DNA from: an uncultured Atopobium sp.
GTDB taxonomy: Bacteria; Actinomycetota; Coriobacteriia; Coriobacteriales; Atopobiaceae
Direction of reading: 5' to 3'
Length of the DNA stretch: 7,689 bases
NCBI GenBank assembly: GCA_900555335.1
Contig: USKU01000060.1
Location: 1 to 7,689, forward strand
How positions within the stretch are numbered: the first letter of the stretch is position 1; every line of letters starts with the position of its first letter. The notes below the pieces were generated by a model, which was given only the letters and a program-made list of their open reading frames with translations, ran no database searches and was not told where the DNA came from. The position numbers and the translations under genes are program-made. Below are positions 1-5,725 of the stretch, one piece after another.

Positions 1-794
1 CTGCCGCCAAAAACACCAGCCTGACCAGGCTCGCAAGCGCCAACACCAATCATGCCCAGCTGGCAATCGCCGCCGCCAACTACAACAGGTGTACCCTCAG
101 CAAGACCCGTCTCTGCTGCAGCGCCTGCAGTTACGGAGCCAAGAACTTCTCCACACTCGATAACCTGGCCAAACAGGTCATCACGAAGACCGCACTCCTT
201 AGCAATCTCTGGATCCCAAGCGCGCTCTTCCAGGCTCATAATGCCGGTGGTGCTGCCGTTTGATGGCTCAACGGCGAGAATACCGGTGAGCTTGTAAGCA
301 AGCCAGTCGTTGAACATGCCAATCTTGGCTGCCTTGTTGTAAATCTCTGGCATCTTGTTCTTAACCCAAAGAAGACGAGGTAGAGCGCCTAGTGCATAGG
401 TTTGGCCACTCTTCTGGTAAATCTTCTTCTCAAGCTCAGGATCCATATCAATGAGCTGCTTGACCTCGTCAACGCTTCGAGCGTCAACATTAGCGCATGC
501 CCAAATTTCGTTGCCGTCCTGGTCATACAGGAGGATGCCCTCGCGCATACAGGTGGTGGAAATACCAGCGATTTCTTTAGCATCAATAGCGGTCTTTGCC
601 AGAACCTCTTTGATGCAGTCCAGAGCAAGCTGCCAGTCAGCAACCCAATCAAAGTCCATGCTGCCAGGCCAACGAGGGTCCTCATGGTGCTCCCACTCGC
701 GCTGAGCAACTCCAACCTGCTCACCGTTAACACTAAAGAGAACGGCGCGAATACTTCCTGTTCCCGCGTCTAGTGCAAGAAGATACTTGCTCAT
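1..794 (-). CDS. lsrK: Autoinducer-2 kinase LsrK (N-terminal part, cut by window edge)
   Basis: Cytoplasmic FGGY-family kinase that phosphorylates imported AI-2 (DPD), trapping it and making the inducer of LsrR. The 264 visible residues cover about half of the roughly 530 expected; the C-terminal ATP-binding half lies beyond base 1. The N-terminus has the FGGY phosphate-binding motif DAGTGSIRAVLF (residues 9-20). Further stretches match enterobacterial LsrK as I remember it: MREGILLY (83-90), IWACANVDAR (97-106), DWLAYKLTG (163-171), PSNGSTTG (177-184) and GTPVVVGGGD (234-243), where Asp243 is in the position of the family's catalytic base. The ATG at 794 follows an AAGGAGG site at 800-806. 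It lies 14 bp after the lsrR stop, so the two are almost certainly cotranscribed. Family assignment is secure; completeness cannot be judged. Confidence 0.95.
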   Translation of the reverse strand, partial: MSKYLLALDAGTGSIRAVLFSVNGEQVGVAQREWEHHEDPRWPGSMDFDWVADWQLALDCIKEVLAKTAIDAKEIAGISTTCMREGILLYDQDGNEIWACANVDARSVDEVKQLIDMDPELEKKIYQKSGQTYALGALPRLLWVKNKMPEIYNKAAKIGMFNDWLAYKLTGILAVEPSNGSTTGIMSLEERAWDPEIAKECGLRDDLFGQVIECGEVLGSVTAGAAAETGLAEGTPVVVGGGDCQLGMIGVGACEPGQAGVFGG

Positions 795-808
795 CAGATC
801 CTCCTTGT

Positions 809-1723
809 TTACGAAAGAAGCAGCTCAGCAGCGGTGTCTGAATCCGTGATCAGCACATTCAGATAGCCGCCGTTAAGCACTGCTTTAATTGCCGTAACTT
901 TATCTTTGCCACCAGCAACGCCAACAACGTTCTTGAGCTGACGAAGCTTGTCTAGATCGGTACTAATGACGCGATCTTCAATTTCTGTCTGAATAAGATT
1001 GCCGTCTTTATCCATAAAGTGATTCAAAACATCACCAACGGCTCCCTGCATCTTAAGCACGGTCAGCTCGCCCTCGTTCAGGATGCCGTTGCGCAAAACG
1101 GTGGCGCCCTCAACTGCGGCTCCAATGCCGACCACACTCATGTCTGCATATTCCGTCATGGTAGATACGTCTTGCAGGCTTTTCTCGTCAAGAAGCGCAT
1201 CGCGCACTTGGCGAGAAGACACAACAAGCGGAGACGGCGTCAGGAACAGGTGCATGGAGTAGGCGGTGGTGCCAACGGTTGGCAGGTAGTAGCTCACACC
1301 GCCCGTAAGGCTTACAACGTTGAGCGACTCCTCACGGTTCTTGGCAAGAACTCCCAGCATGCGACTGACAGTGTCGCCGTAGCCAATGTTGAGGTAGCCG
1401 TCCTCGCGCAGGTGGTCAGAGACGTAGTGAGCTGCGCCCTGAGCAATAGATTGATTAATGGCAGAGCTGTCCAGGGGAGTTGGGACCACAAAAGCGTCCT
1501 TGAGGCCAAAGCGGTCAATAAGGAGCTGTTCTGCGGAAACGCGCTGGCTATCGTTCTTTCTGAAACTGAATTGAACAATGCCCTGCGCGCGAGCCTCTTC
1601 AAGCAGACGAATAACTTTTGCACGAGAAACGCCCATGACCTCAGCAATCTGAGCCTGGGTGTTATCTTCCATGTAGTAATACCATGCAGCCTTAGTAGCT
1701 AGTGCATAAGTTTGTTCGTCCAT
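809..1723 (-). CDS. lsrR: Phospho-AI-2-responsive transcriptional repressor LsrR
   Basis: SorC/DeoR-type repressor of 304 residues, close to the 317 of E. coli LsrR. In the known system LsrR represses the divergent transporter operon and its own operon until phospho-AI-2 binds. A winged helix-turn-helix occupies about residues 20-50 (TQAQIAEVMGVSRAKVIRLL at 22-41), preceded by KAAWYYYMED, like the KxAWFYY-type lead-in of E. coli LsrR. Residues 60-304 form the sugar-phosphate-binding SorC domain: NIGYGDTVSRML (112-123), SLTGGV (138-143), VVGIGAA (197-203) and the C-terminal signature GGKDKVTAIKAVLNGGYLNV (271-290) followed by LITDSDTA. The ATG at 1723 is preceded by AGGAGG (1728-1733) at 4-nt spacing. 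First gene of lsrRK, divergent from lsrA. No domain is missing. Confidence 0.95.
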   Translation of the reverse strand: MDEQTYALATKAAWYYYMEDNTQAQIAEVMGVSRAKVIRLLEEARAQGIVQFSFRKNDSQRVSAEQLLIDRFGLKDAFVVPTPLDSSAINQSIAQGAAHYVSDHLREDGYLNIGYGDTVSRMLGVLAKNREESLNVVSLTGGVSYYLPTVGTTAYSMHLFLTPSPLVVSSRQVRDALLDEKSLQDVSTMTEYADMSVVGIGAAVEGATVLRNGILNEGELTVLKMQGAVGDVLNHFMDKDGNLIQTEIEDRVISTDLDKLRQLKNVVGVAGGKDKVTAIKAVLNGGYLNVLITDSDTAAELLLS

Positions 1724-1744
1724 GCATCCTCCTGTTGATACTTT

Positions 1745-1761
1745 TGTTTAATGATAAAACA
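1745..1761. promoter_or_regulatory. Imperfect palindrome between lsrR promoter and start; possible LsrR operator
   Basis: TGTTTAATGATAAAACA has perfect 5-bp arms (TGTTT/AAACA) around 7 bp. It lies 22 bp upstream of the lsrR start and downstream of the candidate lsrR -10, a place where a bound repressor would block lsrR transcription. It shares the word pair TTGTT...ATGATA with the other 17-bp palindrome at 1863-1879, so one protein might bind both. The LsrR link is inference, and short AT-rich palindromes arise easily by chance. Confidence 0.35.
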
Positions 1762-1785
1762 TTTGTATCTAACATACTAGACTTC

Positions 1786-1791
1786 ATTATA
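1786..1791 (-). promoter_or_regulatory. Candidate lsrRK promoter (-10 box)
   Basis: The minus strand reads TATAAT exactly, a perfect sigma-70/SigA -10. The -35 position 17 bp upstream (minus-strand CTGTTA, 1809-1814) is weak. Transcription would begin near 1779, giving a leader of about 55 nt before the lsrR ATG. This is the best -10 on the minus strand between the two genes. No experimental support. Confidence 0.4.
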
Positions 1792-1862
1792 GTAATTATT
1801 CTCCCTATTAACAGGAAGATATACTACAAATACCATAATTGCGTATAGAGGTATTGCGGACT

Positions 1863-1879
1863 ATTGTTCATGATACAAT
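1863..1879. promoter_or_regulatory. Palindrome overlapping the candidate lsrA promoter; possible LsrR operator
   Basis: ATTGTTCATGATACAAT has perfect 5-bp arms (ATTGT/ACAAT) around 7 bp. Arm length and spacing equal those of the palindrome at 1745-1761, and it also contains TTGTT...ATGATA. It fully covers the extended -10 at 1871-1879, so a bound repressor would exclude RNA polymerase. It is the best-placed candidate for the LsrR site controlling lsrACDBF; the assignment is by position and symmetry only. Confidence 0.4.
1871..1879 (+). promoter_or_regulatory. Candidate lsrACDBF promoter (extended -10)
   Basis: TGATACAAT fits an extended -10 (TGnTATAAT) with one mismatch in the hexamer. No good -35 is seen; TTGCGG at 1854-1859 is only 14 bp upstream, but extended -10 promoters can work with a weak -35. 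Transcription would start near 1886, giving a leader of about 120 nt that includes both long inverted repeats. Weaker alternatives exist, such as TTGTTC (1864-1869) with TACCAT (1886-1891) at 16 bp. Confidence 0.35.
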
Positions 1880-1891
1880 CAAAAATACCAT

Positions 1892-1921
1892 TCACGGCAG
1901 TAATAATACCGTTTGCCGTGA
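1892..1921. repeat. 8-bp inverted repeat in lsrA upstream region
   Basis: TCACGGCA (1892-1899) and TGCCGTGA (1914-1921) are perfect inverted copies separated by 14 bp. A shorter competing pair, ACCGT (1908-1912) with ACGGT (1921-1925), uses overlapping bases, so an RNA could fold one way or the other. It lies just downstream of the candidate lsrA promoter. It could be a leader hairpin or a two-half-site protein operator; no T-run follows, so it is not a simple terminator. Confidence 0.5.
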
Positions 1922-1926
1922 CGGTG

Positions 1927-1961
1927 CTTTGAAGAATGCCTATTTATAGATATCTTCAAAG
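1927..1961. repeat. 9-bp inverted repeat in putative lsrA leader
   Basis: CTTTGAAGA (1927-1935) and TCTTCAAAG (1953-1961) are perfect inverted copies around a 17-bp AT-rich spacer (1936-1952). It ends 45 bp before the lsrA ATG. Arm centres are 26 bp apart, which suits either an RNA stem with a large loop or an operator contacted by a multimeric repressor. It is the longest perfect inverted repeat noticed in the control region, and no T-run follows it. Confidence 0.55.
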
Positions 1962-1996
1962 TGTGAGATTTTGTACGGCCGTTAGTTATTTTTGGT

Positions 1997-2002
1997 AGGA
2001 GG
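1997..2002 (+). promoter_or_regulatory. Shine-Dalgarno site that fixes the lsrA start
   Basis: AGGAGG lies 4 nt before the ATG at 2007. An in-frame TTG at 1992 would extend the protein by five residues (MVGGT), but that extension is encoded by the ribosome-binding site itself, so the ATG at 2007 is the sound start. Confidence 0.85.
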
Positions 2003-2006
2003 TACT

Positions 2007-3560
2007 ATGGGTGAATCTTTTGACATCGATATCGATGCCACTGACCCAAAGTCGCCTGAAGGAAAAGATGTGTGCGAGCAGTGCGACACACTTCTTTCCG
2101 TCCGCGGAATCAAGAAGTCATTTGGTTCTAACGAGGTATTAAAAGGCATTAACTTAGATTTGGCGCCAGGAGAGGTCATCTCTCTTATTGGTGGCAACGG
2201 TTCCGGTAAATCTACCCTCATGAAGATCATCATGGGTATTTACTCTGCCGATGAGGGAGAAATTTCTATCGATCGTCAAAAGGTTGATATCTCCAATCCT
2301 AAGGCCGCACTTGCACACAGTATCTATATGGTTCCTCAGGAGCCAATGCTGTTCCCTAACATGACCGTTAGAGAGAATATCACCATTGGCTTTGAGGCTC
2401 CAAAAGCTGAGCTCAACAAGATGCTCGAAGATACTATGAAAGAGATTGGCTGGGAGCTTGACCTGGACCGCAAGGCAATGACACTTTCTATTGCTGAGCA
2501 GGGCATGGTTGAGATTCTCCGCGGTCTTATGCGCCACTCCGAGATTCTTATTCTGGACGAGCCAACTTCTGCACTTACCTTTGACGAGGTACAGAGCCTT
2601 TTCAAGGTAGTCCAGGAGCTCAAACAGAAGAACATTGGCATCATTTACATTACGCATCGCCTGGCAGAGGTCTTTGAGATTTCTACCAGCATTGGCATTC
2701 TGCGCGACGGCGTTATGGCTATGCGCGGTAAGGTAGAGGACTTCACGCGAGAAGATCTTGTACGCGGACTTCTTCCACCAGACGCAGCAGAGATTAAGAA
2801 AGAGATTGCCGAGAGCGCAAACATTGATTACGACGCAGAGCCAATCTTTGAGCTTGCTGAGTTTACGGGCTATGGTTTTGCAGATGTAAACCTCAACATT
2901 TATCCAGGCGAGATTGTTGGTCTTGCAGGTATTGTTGGTGCTGGTAGATCAGAGATGGCTACCACCATTTACGGTATGGATAAGGTATTGGGCGGCAAGG
3001 TATTTGTTGATGGTAAAGACATTACCGGCAAGTCCACCAAGGACGTCATTGCTGCAGGTCTGAGCTATGTCCCAGAGGACCGCTTTAACGACGGTCTGTT
3101 TAGAATTCGTGACGTTGCCGAGAACACCACAAGCGCTCTTCTCGCCAACTCTTCCCTGGGTAAGCTGTTGCTTAACCGTAAAGAAGAGGACAGGGTTTCT
3201 CAGAACTACGTTGATAACTTCCGTACCAAGGTTACTGGCCTTGATCAGGAGGTAGGCGGTCTTTCTGGTGGTAACCAGCAGAAGATTGTTATTGGCCGTG
3301 CATTCTCGGTTGCTCCAAAGGTTGTTATTTTGGACGAGCCAACTCGTGGTATTGACGCTGCTGCTCGTGGCGATGTGTACGCCGTTTTGCAGGAGCTTCG
3401 TAAGCAAGGCGTTTCTATTCTTCTAATTTCTTCTGATATGGAAGAGATTATTGAGCTTGCTGATCGCGCGTTCACCATGTACCAGGGACGCATTAATCAC
3501 GAGTTCAAAAAAGAAGAAATTACGCAGGACAACCTCATGTCCGCTGCATTTGGATTGTAG
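2007..3560 (+). CDS. lsrA: AI-2 ABC importer, tandem ATP-binding protein LsrA
   Basis: Cytoplasmic ATPase of 517 residues (E. coli LsrA about 511) with two fused nucleotide-binding domains, as in sugar importers of the RbsA/MglA type. Domain 1: Walker A GGNGSGKST (62-70), Q-loop PQEP (110-113), signature position LSIAEQ (160-165), Walker B LILDEP (181-186), switch His217 in YITHRLAE. Domain 2: degenerate Walker A GAGRSE (311-316), YVPEDR (354-359), intact signature LSGGNQQ (419-425), Walker B ILDEPTRGID (441-450), and SSD where the switch His would be. One canonical and one degenerate site is usual for this subfamily. The N-terminus carries about 30 acidic residues before the ABC domain. First gene of the operon; its stop overlaps the lsrC ribosome-binding site. 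Naming as LsrA rather than a ribose or galactose ATPase rests on the lsr neighbours. Confidence 0.93.
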   Translation: MGESFDIDIDATDPKSPEGKDVCEQCDTLLSVRGIKKSFGSNEVLKGINLDLAPGEVISLIGGNGSGKSTLMKIIMGIYSADEGEISIDRQKVDISNPKAALAHSIYMVPQEPMLFPNMTVRENITIGFEAPKAELNKMLEDTMKEIGWELDLDRKAMTLSIAEQGMVEILRGLMRHSEILILDEPTSALTFDEVQSLFKVVQELKQKNIGIIYITHRLAEVFEISTSIGILRDGVMAMRGKVEDFTREDLVRGLLPPDAAEIKKEIAESANIDYDAEPIFELAEFTGYGFADVNLNIYPGEIVGLAGIVGAGRSEMATTIYGMDKVLGGKVFVDGKDITGKSTKDVIAAGLSYVPEDRFNDGLFRIRDVAENTTSALLANSSLGKLLLNRKEEDRVSQNYVDNFRTKVTGLDQEVGGLSGGNQQKIVIGRAFSVAPKVVILDEPTRGIDAAARGDVYAVLQELRKQGVSILLISSDMEEIIELADRAFTMYQGRINHEFKKEEITQDNLMSAAFGL

Positions 3561-3570
3561 GAGGTGACGT

Positions 3571-4647
3571 ATGGATCTTGTAAAGCGCCTTCTCAAGGCT
3601 AGGGGACTGAGCAGCCTCGCATTCCTGATTGCTCTCTTTATTATTGTTGGTGCAATGAATCCTGCATTCTTGACGCCAGCAACAATTGCTGCCTGCTTTA
3701 ACACGTCCGTTGTCTACACATTGGTCGCTGTTGGCGTGGCCTTCACCCTGTTCATTGGTGAGATTGACGTTTCTGTTGGTTCTAACTTGGGCCTTGTTGC
3801 TGTGGTAGTTGGCAGCATGCTCAGAGATGGAACTCCACTTCCTGTTGCTTGCCTGGTAGGTATTCTTATTGGTGTAGCAATTGGCCTGGTCAACGCCTGG
3901 GGCGTTGCTGTTATGAAGGCTCCATCGCTCATCTTTACCCTGGGTACCAACGGCGTTCTGCGTGGTATTGTCTACGTTTACACCAACGGCCAGTGGGTTG
4001 AGAACCTTCCTAAGGAGTTCAAGGACTTCTCGGCAGTAACTGGTATTGGTGACTTCACGGTTTACTATTGCGCAGTTATCGCGCTGGTTATCTTGATTCA
4101 CTTTGCACTGACCCAGACCCGTCGTGGTCGCTGGTTTGCAGCAGTTGGCGATAACGCTAACGGCGCAACTCTGGTTGGTATTCCAGCTCTTCAGACCAAG
4201 ATTCTGGCATACGTCATCTGCGGCGTTATGGCAGCTATCGGCGGCATCATCTTCTGCAGCCGTATTGGTTTTGTTACCCCAATGAGCGGCAACGGCTACG
4301 AGATGAAGGCTATTGCAGCTTGCGTTCTTGGTGGTGTTAGCCTGCTTGGCGGCGTTGGTTCCGTCCTTGGTGCAGCTGTCGGTTCCGTCATCATGGCATC
4401 CATCAGCTACCTGCTGGTCTTCATGGGCTTCTCGTCAAATTACGACAACGCAATTACTGGTGTCATCCTGATCGTGATTGTTGTTGTAGATGCTTTGCTT
4501 CAGCACCGCTCTATTGTTCAGAACAGACACGCTCGTCTGAACGCACGCGTTTCTCCAAAGGCAACCTCTGAGATTCTTGCAGAGCAGATTGCAGACTTTG
4601 GTGAGGCAGCTTTGAGCCCTTCAGGTAAGAAGGGTGGTGTTCGCTAA
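3571..4647 (+). CDS. lsrC: AI-2 ABC importer permease LsrC
   Basis: Inner-membrane permease of 358 residues (BPD_transp_2 family, RbsC-like), one half of the AI-2 channel with LsrD. Several hydrophobic helices are clear: about 14-30, 45-62, 72-84, 91-114, 162-180, 210-228, 246-285 (probably two) and 294-310. GEIDVSVGS (63-71) is the conserved substrate-pathway motif of this permease family. The loop TRRGRWFAAVGDNANGATLV (183-202) corresponds to the EAA-like loop that contacts the ATPase. A polar tail of nearly 50 residues follows the last helix. The ATG at 3571 has AGGAGG at 3559-3564 with 6-nt spacing; that site includes the last two bases of the lsrA stop, so translation is probably coupled. 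The LsrC/LsrD split follows gene order. Confidence 0.92.
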   Translation: MDLVKRLLKARGLSSLAFLIALFIIVGAMNPAFLTPATIAACFNTSVVYTLVAVGVAFTLFIGEIDVSVGSNLGLVAVVVGSMLRDGTPLPVACLVGILIGVAIGLVNAWGVAVMKAPSLIFTLGTNGVLRGIVYVYTNGQWVENLPKEFKDFSAVTGIGDFTVYYCAVIALVILIHFALTQTRRGRWFAAVGDNANGATLVGIPALQTKILAYVICGVMAAIGGIIFCSRIGFVTPMSGNGYEMKAIAACVLGGVSLLGGVGSVLGAAVGSVIMASISYLLVFMGFSSNYDNAITGVILIVIVVVDALLQHRSIVQNRHARLNARVSPKATSEILAEQIADFGEAALSPSGKKGGVR

Positions 4648-5681
4648 TGATGAAGACACTTAAGGGATTCTTGTCCAAGGGTCAGACAAGCTGGAACATG
4701 ATCCTTATTGGCCTTTTGGTACTTGAGTTTGTCATTTTTGGTTCTGCTAACGCTAAGTTCCTTCGTCCAGCACTGCTGTTTACCAGCATTAACGATAACC
4801 TGCCCGTATTTATGATTTCGCTCTTTGTAACGCTTGTTATGGTTACCGGTGGCATTGACATTCAGGTTGCTTCCCTGGTCGGCCTCACGTCTATTACCAT
4901 TGGCGTTGGTTGGCAGGACTTTGGTCTTCCTATCTGGGGCGCTGTGGGCGTTGCCTTTGTCCTGGTTGTTGCTTGCGGTGCGCTTTCGGGCTTCTTGATT
5001 GCATACTGTCGAGTACAAGCAATGGTTGTTACCTTGGGCGGTAGCTTCCTGTACTCCGGTTTGGCGCTGCTCATCTCTACGCTTTCCAAGACTGAGAGCT
5101 ACCAGGGAATTGGCGGCTTCCCAGAGGACTTCAAGTTTGTCTCTAACTTCCAGCTCTTTGGCGTTATTCCGTTCCAGCTTCTTATTTACATCCTGATGTT
5201 GGTGATTGCATTCATTCTGCTGCACAAGACCAAGTATGGTTGTCGCGTTACCCTGGTTGGTGTTAACCAGAGCGCAGCTGAGTTCTCTGGTATCAACAGC
5301 CGAGCAGTCATTATGTCTACCTACATGCTTTCTGCAGTCTCCGCAGTTATTGCAGGTGTTGTTCTGACCGCTTACCTGGGTACCGCTAAGTCCGATCTTG
5401 GCGCTGACCTTACCATGGACATCATCACCGCAGTTGTTTTGGGTGGTACGCTTTCCACTGGTGGTAAGGGCTCCATTGTTGGTACCGCACTTGCTTCGTT
5501 TGTCATTGCATTTTTGCGCTTCGGCTTACCACTGTGCTTCAAGGTAAGCCCACAGTATCTGGATATTCCTGTTGGTGTCCTGCTGGTTGTTGTCATCGTT
5601 GCTCGATCGGCGGCAAGCGGAACAAATATCGGTATGTTTTTGAAATCGCTGCTTTCAAGCAGCAGTAAAGCCAAGGCATAA
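4647..5681 (+). CDS. lsrD: AI-2 ABC importer permease LsrD
   Basis: Second membrane permease, 344 residues, paralogous to LsrC. Hydrophobic helices lie at about 18-33, 53-67, 75-88, 97-118, 130-144, 174-193, 222-241, 258-268, 277-292 and 307-320. GGIDIQVASLVGL (68-80) matches the LsrC GEIDVSVGS element, and KYGCRVTLVGVNQSAAEFSG (196-215) is the ATPase-contact loop. The start ATG shares one base with the lsrC stop (TAATG at 4645-4649), a tight coupling arrangement. Only a weak G-rich stretch (AAGGGTGG, about 4629-4636) precedes it, so initiation probably depends on ribosomes ending lsrC. A second in-frame ATG follows at once (4650) and could be used instead. The C-terminus is a short Ser/Lys-rich tail whose codons also form a stem-loop. 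Confidence 0.92.
   Translation: MMKTLKGFLSKGQTSWNMILIGLLVLEFVIFGSANAKFLRPALLFTSINDNLPVFMISLFVTLVMVTGGIDIQVASLVGLTSITIGVGWQDFGLPIWGAVGVAFVLVVACGALSGFLIAYCRVQAMVVTLGGSFLYSGLALLISTLSKTESYQGIGGFPEDFKFVSNFQLFGVIPFQLLIYILMLVIAFILLHKTKYGCRVTLVGVNQSAAEFSGINSRAVIMSTYMLSAVSAVIAGVVLTAYLGTAKSDLGADLTMDIITAVVLGGTLSTGGKGSIVGTALASFVIAFLRFGLPLCFKVSPQYLDIPVGVLLVVVIVARSAASGTNIGMFLKSLLSSSSKAKA
5648..5663 (+). other. Stem-loop 1 at the lsrD 3' end
   Basis: GCTGCT (5648-5653) and AGCAGC (5658-5663) form a 6-bp perfect stem with a TTCA loop, inside the last codons of lsrD. No T-run follows. First of three consecutive hairpins before lsrB. Part of the symmetry could come from Leu-Leu-Ser-Ser codons alone. Confidence 0.5.
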
Positions 5682-5688
5682 GCTTTGG
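5671..5688 (+). other. Stem-loop 2 enclosing the lsrD stop codon
   Basis: CCAAGGC (5671-5677) pairs with GCTTTGG (5682-5688) through seven base pairs, one of them a G-U, around an ATAA loop. The lsrD TAA starts in the loop. No T-run follows, so it is more likely an mRNA-stability or processing element than a terminator. Confidence 0.5.
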
Positions 5689-5693
5689 GGAAT

Positions 5694-5708
5694 TGTGCCT
5701 TAGGCACA
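5694..5708 (+). other. Stem-loop 3 just upstream of the lsrB ribosome-binding site
   Basis: TGTGCCTTAGGCACA is a 15-bp palindrome with 7-bp perfect arms around a single T; as RNA it folds with five pairs and a short loop, or six with a minimal one. It ends 5 nt before the GGGAGG of lsrB, so it could protect or expose that site. It could also be a protein-binding palindrome. Confidence 0.5.
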
Positions 5709-5725
5709 GACAAGGGAGGTTACCT

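Noticed and set aside
402..773. 123-residue plus-strand frame and overlapping frames in the first 800 bases
   Set aside because: The minus-strand frame through this region reads LsrK continuously from 794 to the edge; the others are antisense shadows.
1019..1702. 227-residue open frame on the plus strand opposite lsrR
   Set aside because: It lies wholly antisense to a convincing lsrR, has no ribosome-binding site and no recognisable family.
1975..1982. ACGGCCGT palindrome followed by a T-rich stretch as a terminator before lsrA
   Set aside because: An uninterrupted 8-bp palindrome cannot form a stem with a usable loop, and it lies directly before the lsrA ribosome-binding site.
1992..2006. 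TTG start five codons upstream for lsrA
   Set aside because: Those codons are the Shine-Dalgarno site itself; the ATG at 2007 has proper spacing.
5693..5725. Upstream in-frame extension of lsrB by 11 residues
   Set aside because: It lacks a ribosome-binding site and would place extra residues before a textbook signal peptide; the ATG at 5726 fits.
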